Positions 18,023 through 26,813 of a DNA stretch of 35,715 bases are shown here, in pieces. Below the pieces are notes generated by a model that worked only from the letters and a program-made list of their open reading frames with translations, was not told the DNA's origin and searched no databases. Source of the DNA: Candidatus Omnitrophota bacterium (GTDB lineage: Bacteria; Omnitrophota; Gorgyraeia; JABMRG01); assembly GCA_013202525.1 (NCBI GenBank), contig JABMQS010000119.1, positions 1 to 35,715 on the forward strand. Reading direction: 5' to 3'. Both the position numbers and the translations under genes were made by a program. Positions within the stretch are counted from its first letter, which is position 1. Every line of letters starts with the position of its first letter.

Positions 18023-19540
18023 ATGGGAAGAGGCATGGGTTTTGATAACGATAAATATCTGAAAGAACAGACGCAGGCGATACTGGAGAGGGTCAAGAAG
18101 TTCGACGGCAAACTATATCTTGAGTTTGGAGGAAAGCTTCTCTTTGATTACCATGCCGCAAGGGTCCTGCCCGGTTTTGACCCGAATGTAAAGATGAGGC
18201 TGCTTAAGAAACTGAAAGGCAAGGCGGATATCATACTCTGTATATACGCGGGGGATATAGAGAGGCGCAAGATAAGGGCGGATTTTGGTATTACCTATGA
18301 TGTAGCCGCCATGAAGCTTATAGATGAATTAAGAAGCTGGGGTATTGATATACTTGCGGTCGTGATAACACGTTTTAACGATCAGCCGCTGGCAAAGATA
18401 TTCAAGAATAAGCTGGAGCGCAGGGGCGTAAAGGTCTACACGCACAGTTTTACAAAGGGGTATCCTACGGATGTAGATATGATAGTAAGCGATAAAGGCT
18501 ACGGCGCAAACGAGCACATAAAGACCAAGAGCCCTCTTATCATAGTCACAGGCCCGGGACCGGGCAGCGGTAAACTGGCAACATGCCTTTCGCAGCTATA
18601 CCATGACCACAAGAAAGGCACAAGGTCCGGATACGCGAAATTCGAGACCTTTCCCATCTGGAACCTGCCTGTCAAGCATCCGGTGAATATGGCTTATGAG
18701 GCCGCGACCGCCGATCTTAGAGATTTTAACCTTATAGATCCTTTTCATCTTGAGGCATACGCCAAGACAGCAGTCAACTACAACCGTGACGTAGAGGTAT
18801 TCCCTGTTTTAAAGAGGATATTGGAGAGGATAACGCAGGCTGAATCACCCTATAAATCCCCTACGGACATGGGCGTAAACTGTGCGGGATTTGGGATAGT
18901 AGATGATAAGGTAGTGCGTGAAGCCGCCAAACAGGAGATCATACGCAGGTACTTCAGGTGTTCCTGTGAATATATTATGGGTGTTGTAGACGAAGAAGCT
19001 GTGCGCAAGACCGAGCTTCTGATGGAAGAGCTTGATGTTAAACCGGAAGACAGAAAGGTCGTCAAGCCCGCGCGCAAGGCCGCGGCGGAAGCGGACAAGA
19101 AGAAGAAGGGCCACGAGGGCATCTACTGCGGTGCGGCCATGGAGCTTCAGGATGGCTCTATTATCACAGGCAAAAACTCACCCATTATGCATGCTGCCTC
19201 AAGTCTGGTCTTGAATGCGGCAAAAAAGCTGGCAGAGGTTCCTGACAAGATACACCTGCTCTCCCCAAATATCCTGGATTCTATCGTCAAACTCAAGAAG
19301 AACGTATCAGGCACAAAGGCAGCGAGCCTAAATCTCGACGAAGCCCTTATAGCGCTTAGTATAAGTGCCGCGACCAACCCGACCTCTCAATTGGCGATGG
19401 AGAAGCTTAAAGAACTCCAGGGCTGTGAGATCCACATGACACACATTCCTACCCCCGGTGATGAGACAGGCTTAAGAAGGTTGGGTGTAAATCTGACCAG
19501 TGAACCGAACTTCTCCACAAAGTCACTCTTTATTGCTTAA
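18023..19540 (+). CDS. DUF1846 domain protein
   Basis: The 505-residue protein matches the DUF1846 family along its length, with N-terminal FDNDKYLKEQTQAILERV, KGYPTDVDMIVSDKGYGANE, a glycine-rich loop VTGPGPGSGKLATCLSQLYH that suggests nucleotide binding, and a C-terminal HMTHIPTPGDETGLRRLG. The biochemical function of the family is not established to my knowledge. It sits 5 bp after purF, so expression with purine synthesis is likely and a nucleotide-related role is possible. A lysine-rich linker (AEADKKKKGHEG) lies near residue 355. Start 18023 has AAGGGA upstream; ATG 18035 (MGFDNDKYL) is a reasonable alternative. Confidence 0.85.
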   Translation: MGRGMGFDNDKYLKEQTQAILERVKKFDGKLYLEFGGKLLFDYHAARVLPGFDPNVKMRLLKKLKGKADIILCIYAGDIERRKIRADFGITYDVAAMKLIDELRSWGIDILAVVITRFNDQPLAKIFKNKLERRGVKVYTHSFTKGYPTDVDMIVSDKGYGANEHIKTKSPLIIVTGPGPGSGKLATCLSQLYHDHKKGTRSGYAKFETFPIWNLPVKHPVNMAYEAATADLRDFNLIDPFHLEAYAKTAVNYNRDVEVFPVLKRILERITQAESPYKSPTDMGVNCAGFGIVDDKVVREAAKQEIIRRYFRCSCEYIMGVVDEEAVRKTELLMEELDVKPEDRKVVKPARKAAAEADKKKKGHEGIYCGAAMELQDGSIITGKNSPIMHAASSLVLNAAKKLAEVPDKIHLLSPNILDSIVKLKKNVSGTKAASLNLDEALIALSISAATNPTSQLAMEKLKELQGCEIHMTHIPTPGDETGLRRLGVNLTSEPNFSTKSLFIA

Positions 19541-19541
19541 G

Positions 19542-20318
19542 ATGAAAAAAATCCTATATGCGATAACTATAGTGTTTATCCTGCAGCAGACTGCCTATGC
19601 CGCGTATGTAGGCAACCCATCGCGCGTATTCACATTTGAGGATGAGAAAAAGACCTTTTCTGTCTTTGGGGATGTGATAGCAGACATGACATATGATAGA
19701 AAGGGCAAGCACCAGGCAGAGGGTGCGAAGGTGGACTTTTATGAAGCGACGGCCGGATTTGTTTATAAGAACATGGTAGCTGCCTACGCCGGCGCCGGGG
19801 CCTCGGAGATAAAAGAGGTATATGATTTTATGGGTTCGAGGGTCGAGTGGAGCTCCGATTATGTCCCTGCCTTCCTGGTCGGAGGGAGGTTTAAGCTGTA
19901 TAAGAAACAGCTTAAGAGCCCGAATAAGGCCAGGCTTATGTGCGACATTGATATACAGTGGCGCAGTGCAAGCCTGGAGCCGGATACGATAAAGATAGGT
20001 TCTACTGAATACAGCATACCGAGCGCTGATATAGAATACTCCGCCATGCAGTACAATGATTGGCATGTCGCGTTGACCTGTGAATTGAATATCGGACGCT
20101 TCTCGCCTTATGCCGGGTTAAAATATTCCGATTTTGAATCGTGCCTGCGTGTCAGGAGAGACGGCATTATGTATGAGAAGGATAATGTCGAGGCCTCCGA
20201 CAACTTCGGTATCTTTATGGGCGGCAGTTTTAGATTTACCGATTATCTGTGTATGGGCGTAGAGGCGAGTTTTATAGACGAAGAGGCCGTCAGCGGCTCT
20301 CTATCCTGGAGGTTTTAG
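19542..20318 (+). CDS. Predicted outer membrane beta-barrel protein
   Basis: The protein starts with a signal peptide (KKILYAITIVFILQQTAYA followed by AYVG). Alternating aromatic and polar strands follow, with an aromatic C-terminal end (SGSLSWRF) as in beta-barrel outer membrane proteins. Strand-like segments such as FSVFGDVIADMTYDR and SPYAGLKYSDF recur. I do not recognise a specific family. The ORF track starts at 19500 inside the DUF1846 gene, but ATG 19542 comes immediately after that gene's stop and gives a proper signal peptide. The position is operon-like, with the next gene 1 bp away. Confidence 0.72.
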   Translation: MKKILYAITIVFILQQTAYAAYVGNPSRVFTFEDEKKTFSVFGDVIADMTYDRKGKHQAEGAKVDFYEATAGFVYKNMVAAYAGAGASEIKEVYDFMGSRVEWSSDYVPAFLVGGRFKLYKKQLKSPNKARLMCDIDIQWRSASLEPDTIKIGSTEYSIPSADIEYSAMQYNDWHVALTCELNIGRFSPYAGLKYSDFESCLRVRRDGIMYEKDNVEASDNFGIFMGGSFRFTDYLCMGVEASFIDEEAVSGSLSWRF

Positions 20319-20319
20319 C

Positions 20320-20733
20320 TTGAGGCTGTGCAGCGGGTGCCTCTTGGGCATAAGGTGCAGATATGACGGAAAGAGCAAGCCGCACAAGAAGGTCATCGAG
20401 CTATCTAAAAAAGAGACGCTCGTTCCGGTATGCCCGGAACAGTCAGGGGGCCTCCCCACCCCCAGAGAGCAGTCCGAACTCAAAGGCACAAAGGTTATAA
20501 CCAGATCCGGTAATGATGTTACCGGATATTTTGGCAAAGGGGCTAAAGAGGTCTTGAAGATAGCGAGGTTGCTTGGCGTAAAAGAGGCTATCTTAAAGCA
20601 GAGAAGCGGGGCGTGCGGAAGCGGCCAGATTTACGACGGGACCTTTTCCGGCAAGGTCGTAGCAGGCGACGGCATTACAGCAGCGCTCTTAAAACAGAAC
20701 GGCATAGCGGTTATCTCAGAAGAGGAGCTCTAG
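20320..20733 (+). CDS. DUF523 family protein
   Basis: This short cysteine-containing protein of about 137 residues has the family marks: N-terminal LCSGCLLGIRCRYDGKSK, VPVCPEQSGGLPTPRE and LKQRSGACGSGQIYDGTFSG. The conserved Cys and acidic residues suggest metal or cluster binding, but the function of DUF523 is not settled. It starts with TTG, supported by GGAGG 8 bp upstream, one base after the previous stop. It overlaps nothing and is followed 3 bp later by the next gene. Confidence 0.85.
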   Translation: MRLCSGCLLGIRCRYDGKSKPHKKVIELSKKETLVPVCPEQSGGLPTPREQSELKGTKVITRSGNDVTGYFGKGAKEVLKIARLLGVKEAILKQRSGACGSGQIYDGTFSGKVVAGDGITAALLKQNGIAVISEEEL

Positions 20734-20736
20734 GAT

Positions 20737-21183
20737 ATGTTTCCCAGCAGACACGTCATAGTATCCCTTTCAGCAGGCGCGGCATTTGCATTTTTTACAA
20801 AGTCCTTTTATGCCGGGGCTGTTTGCTTCTTTGCCGGCGTTCTATCGGATATAGACCATATTATCGAGTATATCATCCACCATGGTTTTAAAGGGGTCTC
20901 TATTGCCAAGGTCTATGAGGCGTCCCTGCATACTATGAAGCAGGAGGGGGATCGCAAATACAACAAGGTATACCTGATCTTCCATGCAATCGAATTTGTT
21001 CTCCTTCTGTGGATAATAGCCCTCCTTACCGGCAATATTTATCTTATAGCAGCAGCCCTGGGATATTCTCTCCATATAGGGATGGACTGCGTGGGAAATC
21101 CTATGCGCGTTTGTTCCTATCTTATAACGTGGCGTGCAATCAATGACTTTGATGTCCAACGGCTTTTCAGGAAAATATCTTAA
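20737..21183 (+). CDS. Small membrane protein, YdjM-like predicted metal-dependent hydrolase
   Basis: The 148-residue protein has several hydrophobic segments (VSLSAGAAFAFFTKSFYAGAV; FVLLLWIIALLTGNIYLIAAAL). An early histidine (SRHVIVS), the acidic motif SDIDHIIEY and a late YSLHIGMD fit the YdjM/PF04307 membrane hydrolase pattern of His and DxDH residues. The assignment is by motif pattern only and could be wrong. It starts 3 bp after the DUF523 gene. A palindrome ACAGATAATCTGT and a T-run lie just downstream and may mark the operon end. Confidence 0.55.
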   Translation: MFPSRHVIVSLSAGAAFAFFTKSFYAGAVCFFAGVLSDIDHIIEYIIHHGFKGVSIAKVYEASLHTMKQEGDRKYNKVYLIFHAIEFVLLLWIIALLTGNIYLIAAALGYSLHIGMDCVGNPMRVCSYLITWRAINDFDVQRLFRKIS

Positions 21184-21257
21184 TAATACAGATAATCTGT
21201 GGCAAAGCCCGCCTTTTTTTTATATAATAACTTATAGCTTAATATAAAGGACGCAGT

Positions 21258-21674
21258 ATGAGAAAGATACTATTGCTGTTGATGATAATTATGCTATTTC
21301 CTGCATGGGCCCTTGCGGGAAGTGGAGTTTTTTATGAGAGTGCCTTTGGCGGATATGTGCCCGCGCCGAGAATAATCAAGCCTGCCAGCGAAGAGGTAGA
21401 CCTGACCGGGAAGAAGACCCTTGAGTTTAAATGGAGCCGGCACGAGGGCAGCAGCGTATACAGGAAGTACTACGATTTTAGGCTATACGATGGCTATAAG
21501 ATGGTCGAGTCAACATTGATATTAAAGAAGCGCGTAGACCCCAGCCTGGACCATGTTGACCTGGATGCCGCACTTTTTAAAACCGGCAATGTGTATACGT
21601 GGGGTTTGAGGCAGGTCTACAGGGGCAATAAGAGCAGGCAGGTCCACTACCCGTTTAAGGTGATAAGGAAATGA
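21258..21674 (+). CDS. Exported protein of unknown function
   Basis: The protein begins with a clear signal peptide (KILLLLMIIMLFPAWALAG). A mature part of about 118 residues follows that looks beta-rich (KKTLEFKWSRHEGSSVYRKY, VYTWGLRQVYRG), suggesting a fibronectin-like sandwich. I do not recognise a family. AAAGGA precedes the ATG. Its last codons overlap the start of the downstream permease gene by 4 bp (ATGA), so the two are coupled. It may be a periplasmic helper, but nothing in the sequence shows this. Confidence 0.65.
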   Translation: MRKILLLLMIIMLFPAWALAGSGVFYESAFGGYVPAPRIIKPASEEVDLTGKKTLEFKWSRHEGSSVYRKYYDFRLYDGYKMVESTLILKKRVDPSLDHVDLDAALFKTGNVYTWGLRQVYRGNKSRQVHYPFKVIRK

Positions 21675-23533
21675 GCCAGAATCTAAAGAGAGAACTGAGC
21701 CTGATAGATGTATTCTGCATTGCGTCAGGCGCGATGATAAGTTCAGGCCTGTTTATATTGCCCGGTATAGCCTTTGCCAAGGCCGGCCCGGCCGCGATAT
21801 TCTCGTATATGCTGGCAGGCATTCTTATACTGCCGGCGGTTCTCTCCAAGGCAGAGCTTGCGACTGCCATGCCCAAAGCAGGGGGGACTTACTTTTTTAT
21901 TGAAAGAAGCATGGGGGCCCTGCCCGGTACCATAGGCGGCCTTGCCAGCTGGTTTTCTCTGAGCTTTAAGAGTGCCTTTGCGTTGGTCGGTATTGGCATA
22001 TTTGCTACTCTCATAAACCCGGCCATTACCCAGGTGCAGATAAAGTTTATTGCAGTGGCATTCTGCCTCTTCTTTATGTTCTTGAATATAGCAGGCGTGA
22101 AGGAGGTCGGAAGATTCCAGGTTTGGACGGTTGCAGTACTTATCTGCATACTCCTTTTCTATGTCTTTCGCGGTTTTTTCCATGTCCAGCCGGAGAGGTT
22201 TGTGCCGTTTATGCCTTTTGGCGCGGGTTCGGTCCTTGCGACAGCGGGTCTTGTCTTTGTATCATTCGGAGGCCTTACCAAGGTATGTTGTGTCGCCGAG
22301 GAGGTCAAGAACCCGGGACGCAATATACCTCTGGGCATGTTTCTTGCGCTCGCCGTTGTGGTGGCCCTGTATGCAGCAACGGTCTTTGTTACGGTGGGCC
22401 TGCTTAATTCAGCACAGCTTTCATCTTCGCTGACGCCGATCTCAACAGGGGCCGGAAGCTTCATGGGCAGATTGGGTATTATTGTAATGGCAGGGGCAGC
22501 CCTTCTGGCTTTTGTCTCCACGGCAAACGCGGGCATATTGACCGCATCGCGTGACTCCATGGCCATGAGCCGAGACAGCCTCCTGCCGGGGATTTTCCAC
22601 CGCATACATAAGAGATTCAAGACACCATCTGTCTCCATAGTCTTTACAGCGGCCTTTATGATAATGGTCATATTATTCTTAAGTCTGGAGGATCTGGTCA
22701 AGACAGCATCCGCGCTTATGCTCCTTTTATTCCTGCTTGTCAATGTCTCCTTGATCGTGATGCGTGAAAGCAGGATACAGAATTATAAGCCCAAGTTCCA
22801 CTGCCCTCTATACCCCTGGATCCAGATCGCGGGTATTGCCGGTTATAGCTTTCTTATATTTATGATGGGGAAGAAGCCCCTTATAATAACGAGTCTTTTC
22901 GTTCTGGGTGCAACGGTCTGGTATTTTATCTACGCAAAGAAAAGGGTCAGGCGTCAGGCAGCTTTAGTCCATGTGGTCGAAAGGCTCACAGCCAAGGAGC
23001 TTATCGATGCCACCCTTCCCGATGAGCTTAGAGAGATCGTCATAGAACGCGATGAGATCATAGAGGATAGGTTTGATCAGCTTATCAGCAACAGCCAGAT
23101 ATTGGATCTAAGGGGCTCGATGACTATGGAGGAGTTCTTCAAAAAGGCATCTGAGTCGCTTGGGCAGACAATGGCTGTTGACCCCGCTTCTGTAAAAGAG
23201 CTATTGGAAAAAAGAGAGAAGGAGTCGAGCACAGTCCTTAGAGAAGGCCTGGCCATACCACACATTATTGTTGAAGGAAACGGAAAGTTTAAGATACTCC
23301 TTGCGCGGTGCAAAGACGGGGTTGAATTTCCAGGCATTAAAACAAAAGTGCATGTTATATTTATACTTGCCGGTTCAAAGGATGAGAGGAATCTTCATCT
23401 AAGAGTCCTTGCGGCGATAGCCGAGATCGTCCAGGCAAAGGATTTTGATAAGAAGTGGTTAAGCGCGCGCAACACAGAAGAGCTGCGCCACCTTATCCTG
23501 CTTGCCGAAAGAAAGCGTTTCTTCGGTAAGTAG
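21671..23533 (+). CDS. APC-superfamily permease fused to a PTS EIIA-like domain
   Basis: Residues 1 to about 420 form an APC amino acid permease with about 12 membrane helices, starting with the family segment FCIASGAMISSGLFILPGIA. Further motifs are PKAGGTYFFIERSMG and FVSFGGLTKVCCVAEEVKNP. After a basic linker, residues 480-620 resemble a fructose/mannitol-type EIIA domain: SSTVLREGLAIPHIIVEG contains the histidine position that is phosphorylated in true EIIA proteins, and DERNLHLRVLAAIAEIV is also typical. This suggests regulation of transport by phosphorylation or as a sensory domain. The substrate cannot be read from sequence. No PTS sugar permease or HPr is seen in the window. It is coupled to the preceding exported protein by an ATGA overlap. 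Confidence 0.85.
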   Translation: MSQNLKRELSLIDVFCIASGAMISSGLFILPGIAFAKAGPAAIFSYMLAGILILPAVLSKAELATAMPKAGGTYFFIERSMGALPGTIGGLASWFSLSFKSAFALVGIGIFATLINPAITQVQIKFIAVAFCLFFMFLNIAGVKEVGRFQVWTVAVLICILLFYVFRGFFHVQPERFVPFMPFGAGSVLATAGLVFVSFGGLTKVCCVAEEVKNPGRNIPLGMFLALAVVVALYAATVFVTVGLLNSAQLSSSLTPISTGAGSFMGRLGIIVMAGAALLAFVSTANAGILTASRDSMAMSRDSLLPGIFHRIHKRFKTPSVSIVFTAAFMIMVILFLSLEDLVKTASALMLLLFLLVNVSLIVMRESRIQNYKPKFHCPLYPWIQIAGIAGYSFLIFMMGKKPLIITSLFVLGATVWYFIYAKKRVRRQAALVHVVERLTAKELIDATLPDELREIVIERDEIIEDRFDQLISNSQILDLRGSMTMEEFFKKASESLGQTMAVDPASVKELLEKREKESSTVLREGLAIPHIIVEGNGKFKILLARCKDGVEFPGIKTKVHVIFILAGSKDERNLHLRVLAAIAEIVQAKDFDKKWLSARNTEELRHLILLAERKRFFGK

Positions 23534-23585
23534 CATATTCCCCACCAGTTACTCTTTATATTTTCTACTTGAAGAAATTATAGAG

Positions 23586-23681
23586 ATCCTTCGGAGACTC
23601 CCATTTGTCGTCTCCTCAGGATAAAATCTCCACTATAAAATTTACACTCCCTTCGGTCACGTAAATTTTGTGGAGATTTTA
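23586..23681 (+). repeat. Two large hairpins upstream of fur
   Basis: Hairpin 1 (23586-23622) is ATCCT-tc-GGAGAC paired with GTCTCC-tc-AGGAT. Hairpin 2 (23622-23681) is TAAAATCTCCAC paired perfectly with GTGGAGATTTTA, continuing through AAAATTTAC/GTAAATTTT with a 3-base bulge. They abut each other, and hairpin 2 ends 1 bp before the fur -35 box. They hold no gene. They may be repeat elements or may end transcription from the permease gene. Confidence 0.8.
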
Positions 23682-23682
23682 C

Positions 23683-23725
23683 TTGACATATCCGAAATAA
23701 CCCTTATAATTGAGAATAAGTCTCA
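23683..23725 (+). promoter_or_regulatory. fur-feoAB promoter with a Fur box
   Basis: TTGACA (23683-23688) and TATAAT (23705-23710) are separated by 16 bp. Directly after the -10 lies TGAGAATAAGTCTCA (23711-23725), a 7-1-7 inverted repeat close to known Fur-box forms (TGAGAATnATTCTCA with one mismatch). A repressor bound here would cover the start site, which fits autoregulation by Fur and iron control of feoAB. Confidence 0.8.
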
Positions 23726-23752
23726 ATTACAATAATTATTACAGGAAGAGCT

Positions 23753-24187
23753 ATGGAAGATAATAAGGATATATTCAAGAGCTTCTTGAAGAAGAGGGGC
23801 AGTAAGTGGACCCCGGAGAGAAAGGCCATATTCGATGTGGTCCGTTCTATGCGCTTCCATTTTGAGGCAGATGAATTATTCTTCAGGCTCAGACAGCGTA
23901 AGAGCAAGATCTCAAAAGGCTCTGTATACCGCACCATAAAGCTTTTGGAGGCGGCGGATATCATAAGGCCGGTGATCTTTACCGAAAGACACACGCATTA
24001 TGAGAATATCCTGGGGCGTAAGCACCATAGCCACCTCATCTGCAGGAAGTGTGGCAGGATAATAGAGTTTTTCAGGCCCGAGATATCCGACGGCCTGAAG
24101 AAGGCCTACAGAGAATACGGTTTTAAGGAGATAGACCATAAGGTGGAAGCCACAGGTCTTTGCAGGAAATGTCAAAAGAAAAAATAA
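23753..24187 (+). CDS. fur: Fur family transcriptional regulator
   Basis: The 144-residue protein has an N-terminal winged helix (KRGSKWTPERKAIFDVV, SKGSVYRTIKLLEAADII) and a metal-binding dimerisation domain with RKHHSHLICRKCGRIIEF. A second cysteine pair lies at the C terminus (CRKCQKKK); CxxC twice is the structural zinc site common in the family. Its location in front of feoA and feoB and a Fur box in its own promoter favour an iron-sensing Fur, although Zur or PerR specificity cannot be excluded by sequence alone. AGGAAG precedes the ATG. The 3' end overlaps feoA. Confidence 0.9.
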   Translation: MEDNKDIFKSFLKKRGSKWTPERKAIFDVVRSMRFHFEADELFFRLRQRKSKISKGSVYRTIKLLEAADIIRPVIFTERHTHYENILGRKHHSHLICRKCGRIIEFFRPEISDGLKKAYREYGFKEIDHKVEATGLCRKCQKKK

Positions 24188-24417
24188 AGACGATTGCGGA
24201 TATGATGCCCAAAGAGAAGGGCAGGGTGCTTAAGATCTCAGGTAAGGCACAGCTGCGCAGGAGACTGCTCGATATGGGTATCCTGCCCGGAGCATTAGTT
24301 GAGATGGTTAGGCACGCGCCTTTAGGCGACCCAATAGATTTAAAGATAAAGGGGTATCACCTCTCTTTAAGGAAATCCGAGGCAGCGCACATTACCATAA
24401 AGAAGGCAGGATCATAG
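24169..24417 (+). CDS. feoA: FeoA domain protein
   Basis: This small SH3-like protein of 82 residues has the FeoA pattern: LKISGKAQLRRRLLDMGILPGALVEMVRHAPLGDPIDLKIKGYHLSLRKSEA-type residues are all in order, including the conserved DMGILPG and the PLGDPI turn. FeoA proteins modulate the FeoB iron transporter at the cytoplasmic side. The gene overlaps the 3' end of fur. The ORF track starts at TTG 24160, and I use ATG 24169; the true site is uncertain because AGGAA directly abuts that ATG. It ends 3 bp before feoB, which itself carries another FeoA domain, so the locus has two. Confidence 0.88.
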   Translation: MSKEKIKTIADMMPKEKGRVLKISGKAQLRRRLLDMGILPGALVEMVRHAPLGDPIDLKIKGYHLSLRKSEAAHITIKKAGS

Positions 24418-24420
24418 GCA

Positions 24421-26718
24421 ATGGCTCGAAAAAGAATAAGGCTTACTGAGGCAGACCCGGGCGCAGAGCTTCTTTTAGTTTCAATAGAAGGCGGGCAAGG
24501 CCTTGCCAAGAAGCTTACCGATATGGGCCTTATACCGGGTGAAAGAATAAGGAAGCTCGAACATTCCGGAAAAGGCCCTGTCATGCTGATTGTAAAAGGC
24601 TCAAAGCTTGCCCTTGGGCGCGGCATGGCAGATAAGGTGATAGTGGCAGAAGAGTATATTAAGAAGACCATTACTGTAGCCATAGCCGGCAATCCCAATG
24701 CCGGAAAGACCAGTATCTTCAACAACCTTACCGGCGCAAGACAGCATGTAGGTAATTATCCCGGCGTCACAGTCGAAAGGAAAGAGGGCATAGCCTCTTA
24801 TAAGGATTATGAGATAAAGGTCGTGGATCTGCCCGGGGCATACAGCCTTACCGCCTATTCACTCGATGAGATGGTGGCGCGCAAGTTTGTGATAGAGGAA
24901 AAGCCCGACCTGATCGTCGATATAGTAGATGCCTCAAACCTTGAGCGAAACCTCTACCTTGCAACACAGTTTATGGAGCTTGAGCTGCCCATGGTCCTGG
25001 TGCTCAATATGAGTGATGTTGCCAAGAACATTGGCCAGGATATAGACGAGAAGGCGCTCTCCGAGCTTCTTGGCATGAGAGTGGTTTCGACCGTTGGCAA
25101 CAAAAACATCGGCACAACCCAACTGCTTGAGACAATAGTCCAGGCCTACGAGAACAGGACCAGGCACAGGAGGGTTGCGGTCAACTACGGAAGAGAGGTA
25201 GAAGAAGAGATAACAAAGATCCACAACCTGTTGGCTGAAGAGACAGAGGTTTATCAGCGCTACCCCCTTAGATGGCTTGTGCTTAAGCTTCTTGAAGAGG
25301 ACAGGGAGGTGCATGAATATATTAAGGGCCTGCCGGATTCAGAGAAGATCATCGGACAGACAGAGAAGAGCAGGGCTCACCTGAAGAGTATCTTTGCTGA
25401 TGAGACGGAGACGGTCCTTGCGGACAGGCGTTATGGTTTTATAAGCGGCACACTGAAGGAGACGGTAGGCCATACTGCAGAGGCGCATATCAGGCTCTCC
25501 GATAAGATAGACAAGGTTGTGGCAAACAGGGTGGCCGGCATCCCTATATTTCTTGGTATTATGTGGCTTATGTTCAAGGCGATATTTACACTCAGTGAGC
25601 CGATGATGGCCTGGATAGAGAAGGCCCAGAGCTGGCTGGCTGTTACTGCAACGTCTGTCTTGCCGCAAGATAGTATTTTAGAAGGGCTTGTTGTGGACGG
25701 TATCATAGGAGGCGTTGGAAGCGTCCTTGTCTTTGTGCCTATAATATTCCTTCTGTTTTTCTGTATATCGCTGCTTGAAGACTCCGGCTACATGGCGCGC
25801 ATTGCATTCATAGTCGACAGGTTTATGCACAAGATAGGCCTGCACGGCAGAAGCTTTATACCCATGCTCCTTGGCTTTGGCTGTAATGTTCCGGCCATAA
25901 TGGCAACAAGGGTCATAGAGTCCAGAAAAGATAGGCTCACCACGATACTGATAAACCCGTTTATGAGCTGCGGGGCAAGGCTTCCGGTCTATGTGCTTTT
26001 TATAGGCGCTTTTTTCAGGAAAGAGATCGCCGGCAATGTCTTATTCTCCATATATCTGGTGGGTTTTGTTATGGCGGTGATCGTAGCAAAACTCCTGAGA
26101 AGGTTTGTATTTACCGGGCCTTCTGCCCCTTTTGTTATGGAGCTGCCGCCTTACAGGATGCCTACCATAAAGGCCCTCTTTATACACGTGTGGGAGAGGG
26201 GCTGGCTCTATCTAAAGAAGGCAGGCACGGTTATATTCATAGGCTGCCTCATAGTCTGGTTTTTGAGTAGTTTTCCCCTGAGCGCAGAGGGAGATTTAAA
26301 TAAGAGTTATGTGGCAAAGATAGGAAAGACCATAGAGCCCATTGTAAGGCCTTTGGGTTTTGACTGGAAGGTGGCAACAGCGCTTGTCAGCGGTGTAGTG
26401 GCAAAGGAGATCGTGGTTGGGACACTCGGTGTCTTATATAAGACAGAAGAGCAGGAGAAGGGAGAGGAGTCTGTAGGCTTAAGAAAGGCATTACAGCAGG
26501 ACAGCTATCCCGACGGCAGCAAGGTCTTTAGTCCGCTTATGGCATATGCCCTTATGCTCTTTGTGCTTTTATATATTCCATGCTTAGCCACATTTGCAGT
26601 GATACGGAAAGAGGCAGGCTCATGGGGTTGGGCCTTCTTCAGTCTGGGCTATTCGACTGCCCTGGCCTGGTCTGTCGCCTTTGTAGTCTATCAAGGCGGC
26701 AGACTGCTCGGGTTGTAG
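24421..26718 (+). CDS. feoB: Ferrous iron transporter FeoB with N-terminal FeoA domain
   Basis: The 765-residue protein starts with a FeoA-like SH3 domain (residues about 5-77, KKLTDMGLIPGERIR). The G domain follows: G1 GNPNAGKTS (90-97), YPGVTVERKEG, G3 VDLPGAYSL and G4 NMSD. The membrane part carries Gate motifs (SGYMARIAFIVDRFMHKIGL; LGFGCNVPAI) and the typical C-terminal pores. It imports Fe2+ across the inner membrane. The fused FeoA domain is a known but less common arrangement and here coexists with a separate FeoA. It is third in the Fur-boxed operon. Confidence 0.95.
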   Translation: MARKRIRLTEADPGAELLLVSIEGGQGLAKKLTDMGLIPGERIRKLEHSGKGPVMLIVKGSKLALGRGMADKVIVAEEYIKKTITVAIAGNPNAGKTSIFNNLTGARQHVGNYPGVTVERKEGIASYKDYEIKVVDLPGAYSLTAYSLDEMVARKFVIEEKPDLIVDIVDASNLERNLYLATQFMELELPMVLVLNMSDVAKNIGQDIDEKALSELLGMRVVSTVGNKNIGTTQLLETIVQAYENRTRHRRVAVNYGREVEEEITKIHNLLAEETEVYQRYPLRWLVLKLLEEDREVHEYIKGLPDSEKIIGQTEKSRAHLKSIFADETETVLADRRYGFISGTLKETVGHTAEAHIRLSDKIDKVVANRVAGIPIFLGIMWLMFKAIFTLSEPMMAWIEKAQSWLAVTATSVLPQDSILEGLVVDGIIGGVGSVLVFVPIIFLLFFCISLLEDSGYMARIAFIVDRFMHKIGLHGRSFIPMLLGFGCNVPAIMATRVIESRKDRLTTILINPFMSCGARLPVYVLFIGAFFRKEIAGNVLFSIYLVGFVMAVIVAKLLRRFVFTGPSAPFVMELPPYRMPTIKALFIHVWERGWLYLKKAGTVIFIGCLIVWFLSSFPLSAEGDLNKSYVAKIGKTIEPIVRPLGFDWKVATALVSGVVAKEIVVGTLGVLYKTEEQEKGEESVGLRKALQQDSYPDGSKVFSPLMAYALMLFVLLYIPCLATFAVIRKEAGSWGWAFFSLGYSTALAWSVAFVVYQGGRLLGL

Positions 26719-26720
26719 GA

Positions 26721-26781
26721 GCCGCCTCCGGCGGCGAACAAATAGTTTACTACCTGGATAGGCGGGACTTTCCAGTCCCGC
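26721..26781. repeat. Two GC-rich hairpins after feoB
   Basis: GCCGCC-tcc-GGCGGC (26721-26735) and GCGGGACT-ttcc-AGTCCCGC (26762-26781) are perfect stems without T-runs. They fall between feoB and the small ORF and may protect or separate the messages. Confidence 0.7.
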
Positions 26782-26813
26782 ATACCGAAGCAATCCAGAA
26801 AGAGAGGTTACGC

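Noticed and set aside
18035-18037. Alternative DUF1846 start at ATG 18035
   Set aside because: Possible, but 18023 has a better spaced AAGGGA upstream; the 12-bp difference does not change the call.
26580-26810. 5' part of ORF 26580-26963
   Set aside because: It overlaps feoB in another frame and crosses two hairpins; only the 49-residue 3' part from 26814 has its own start signals.
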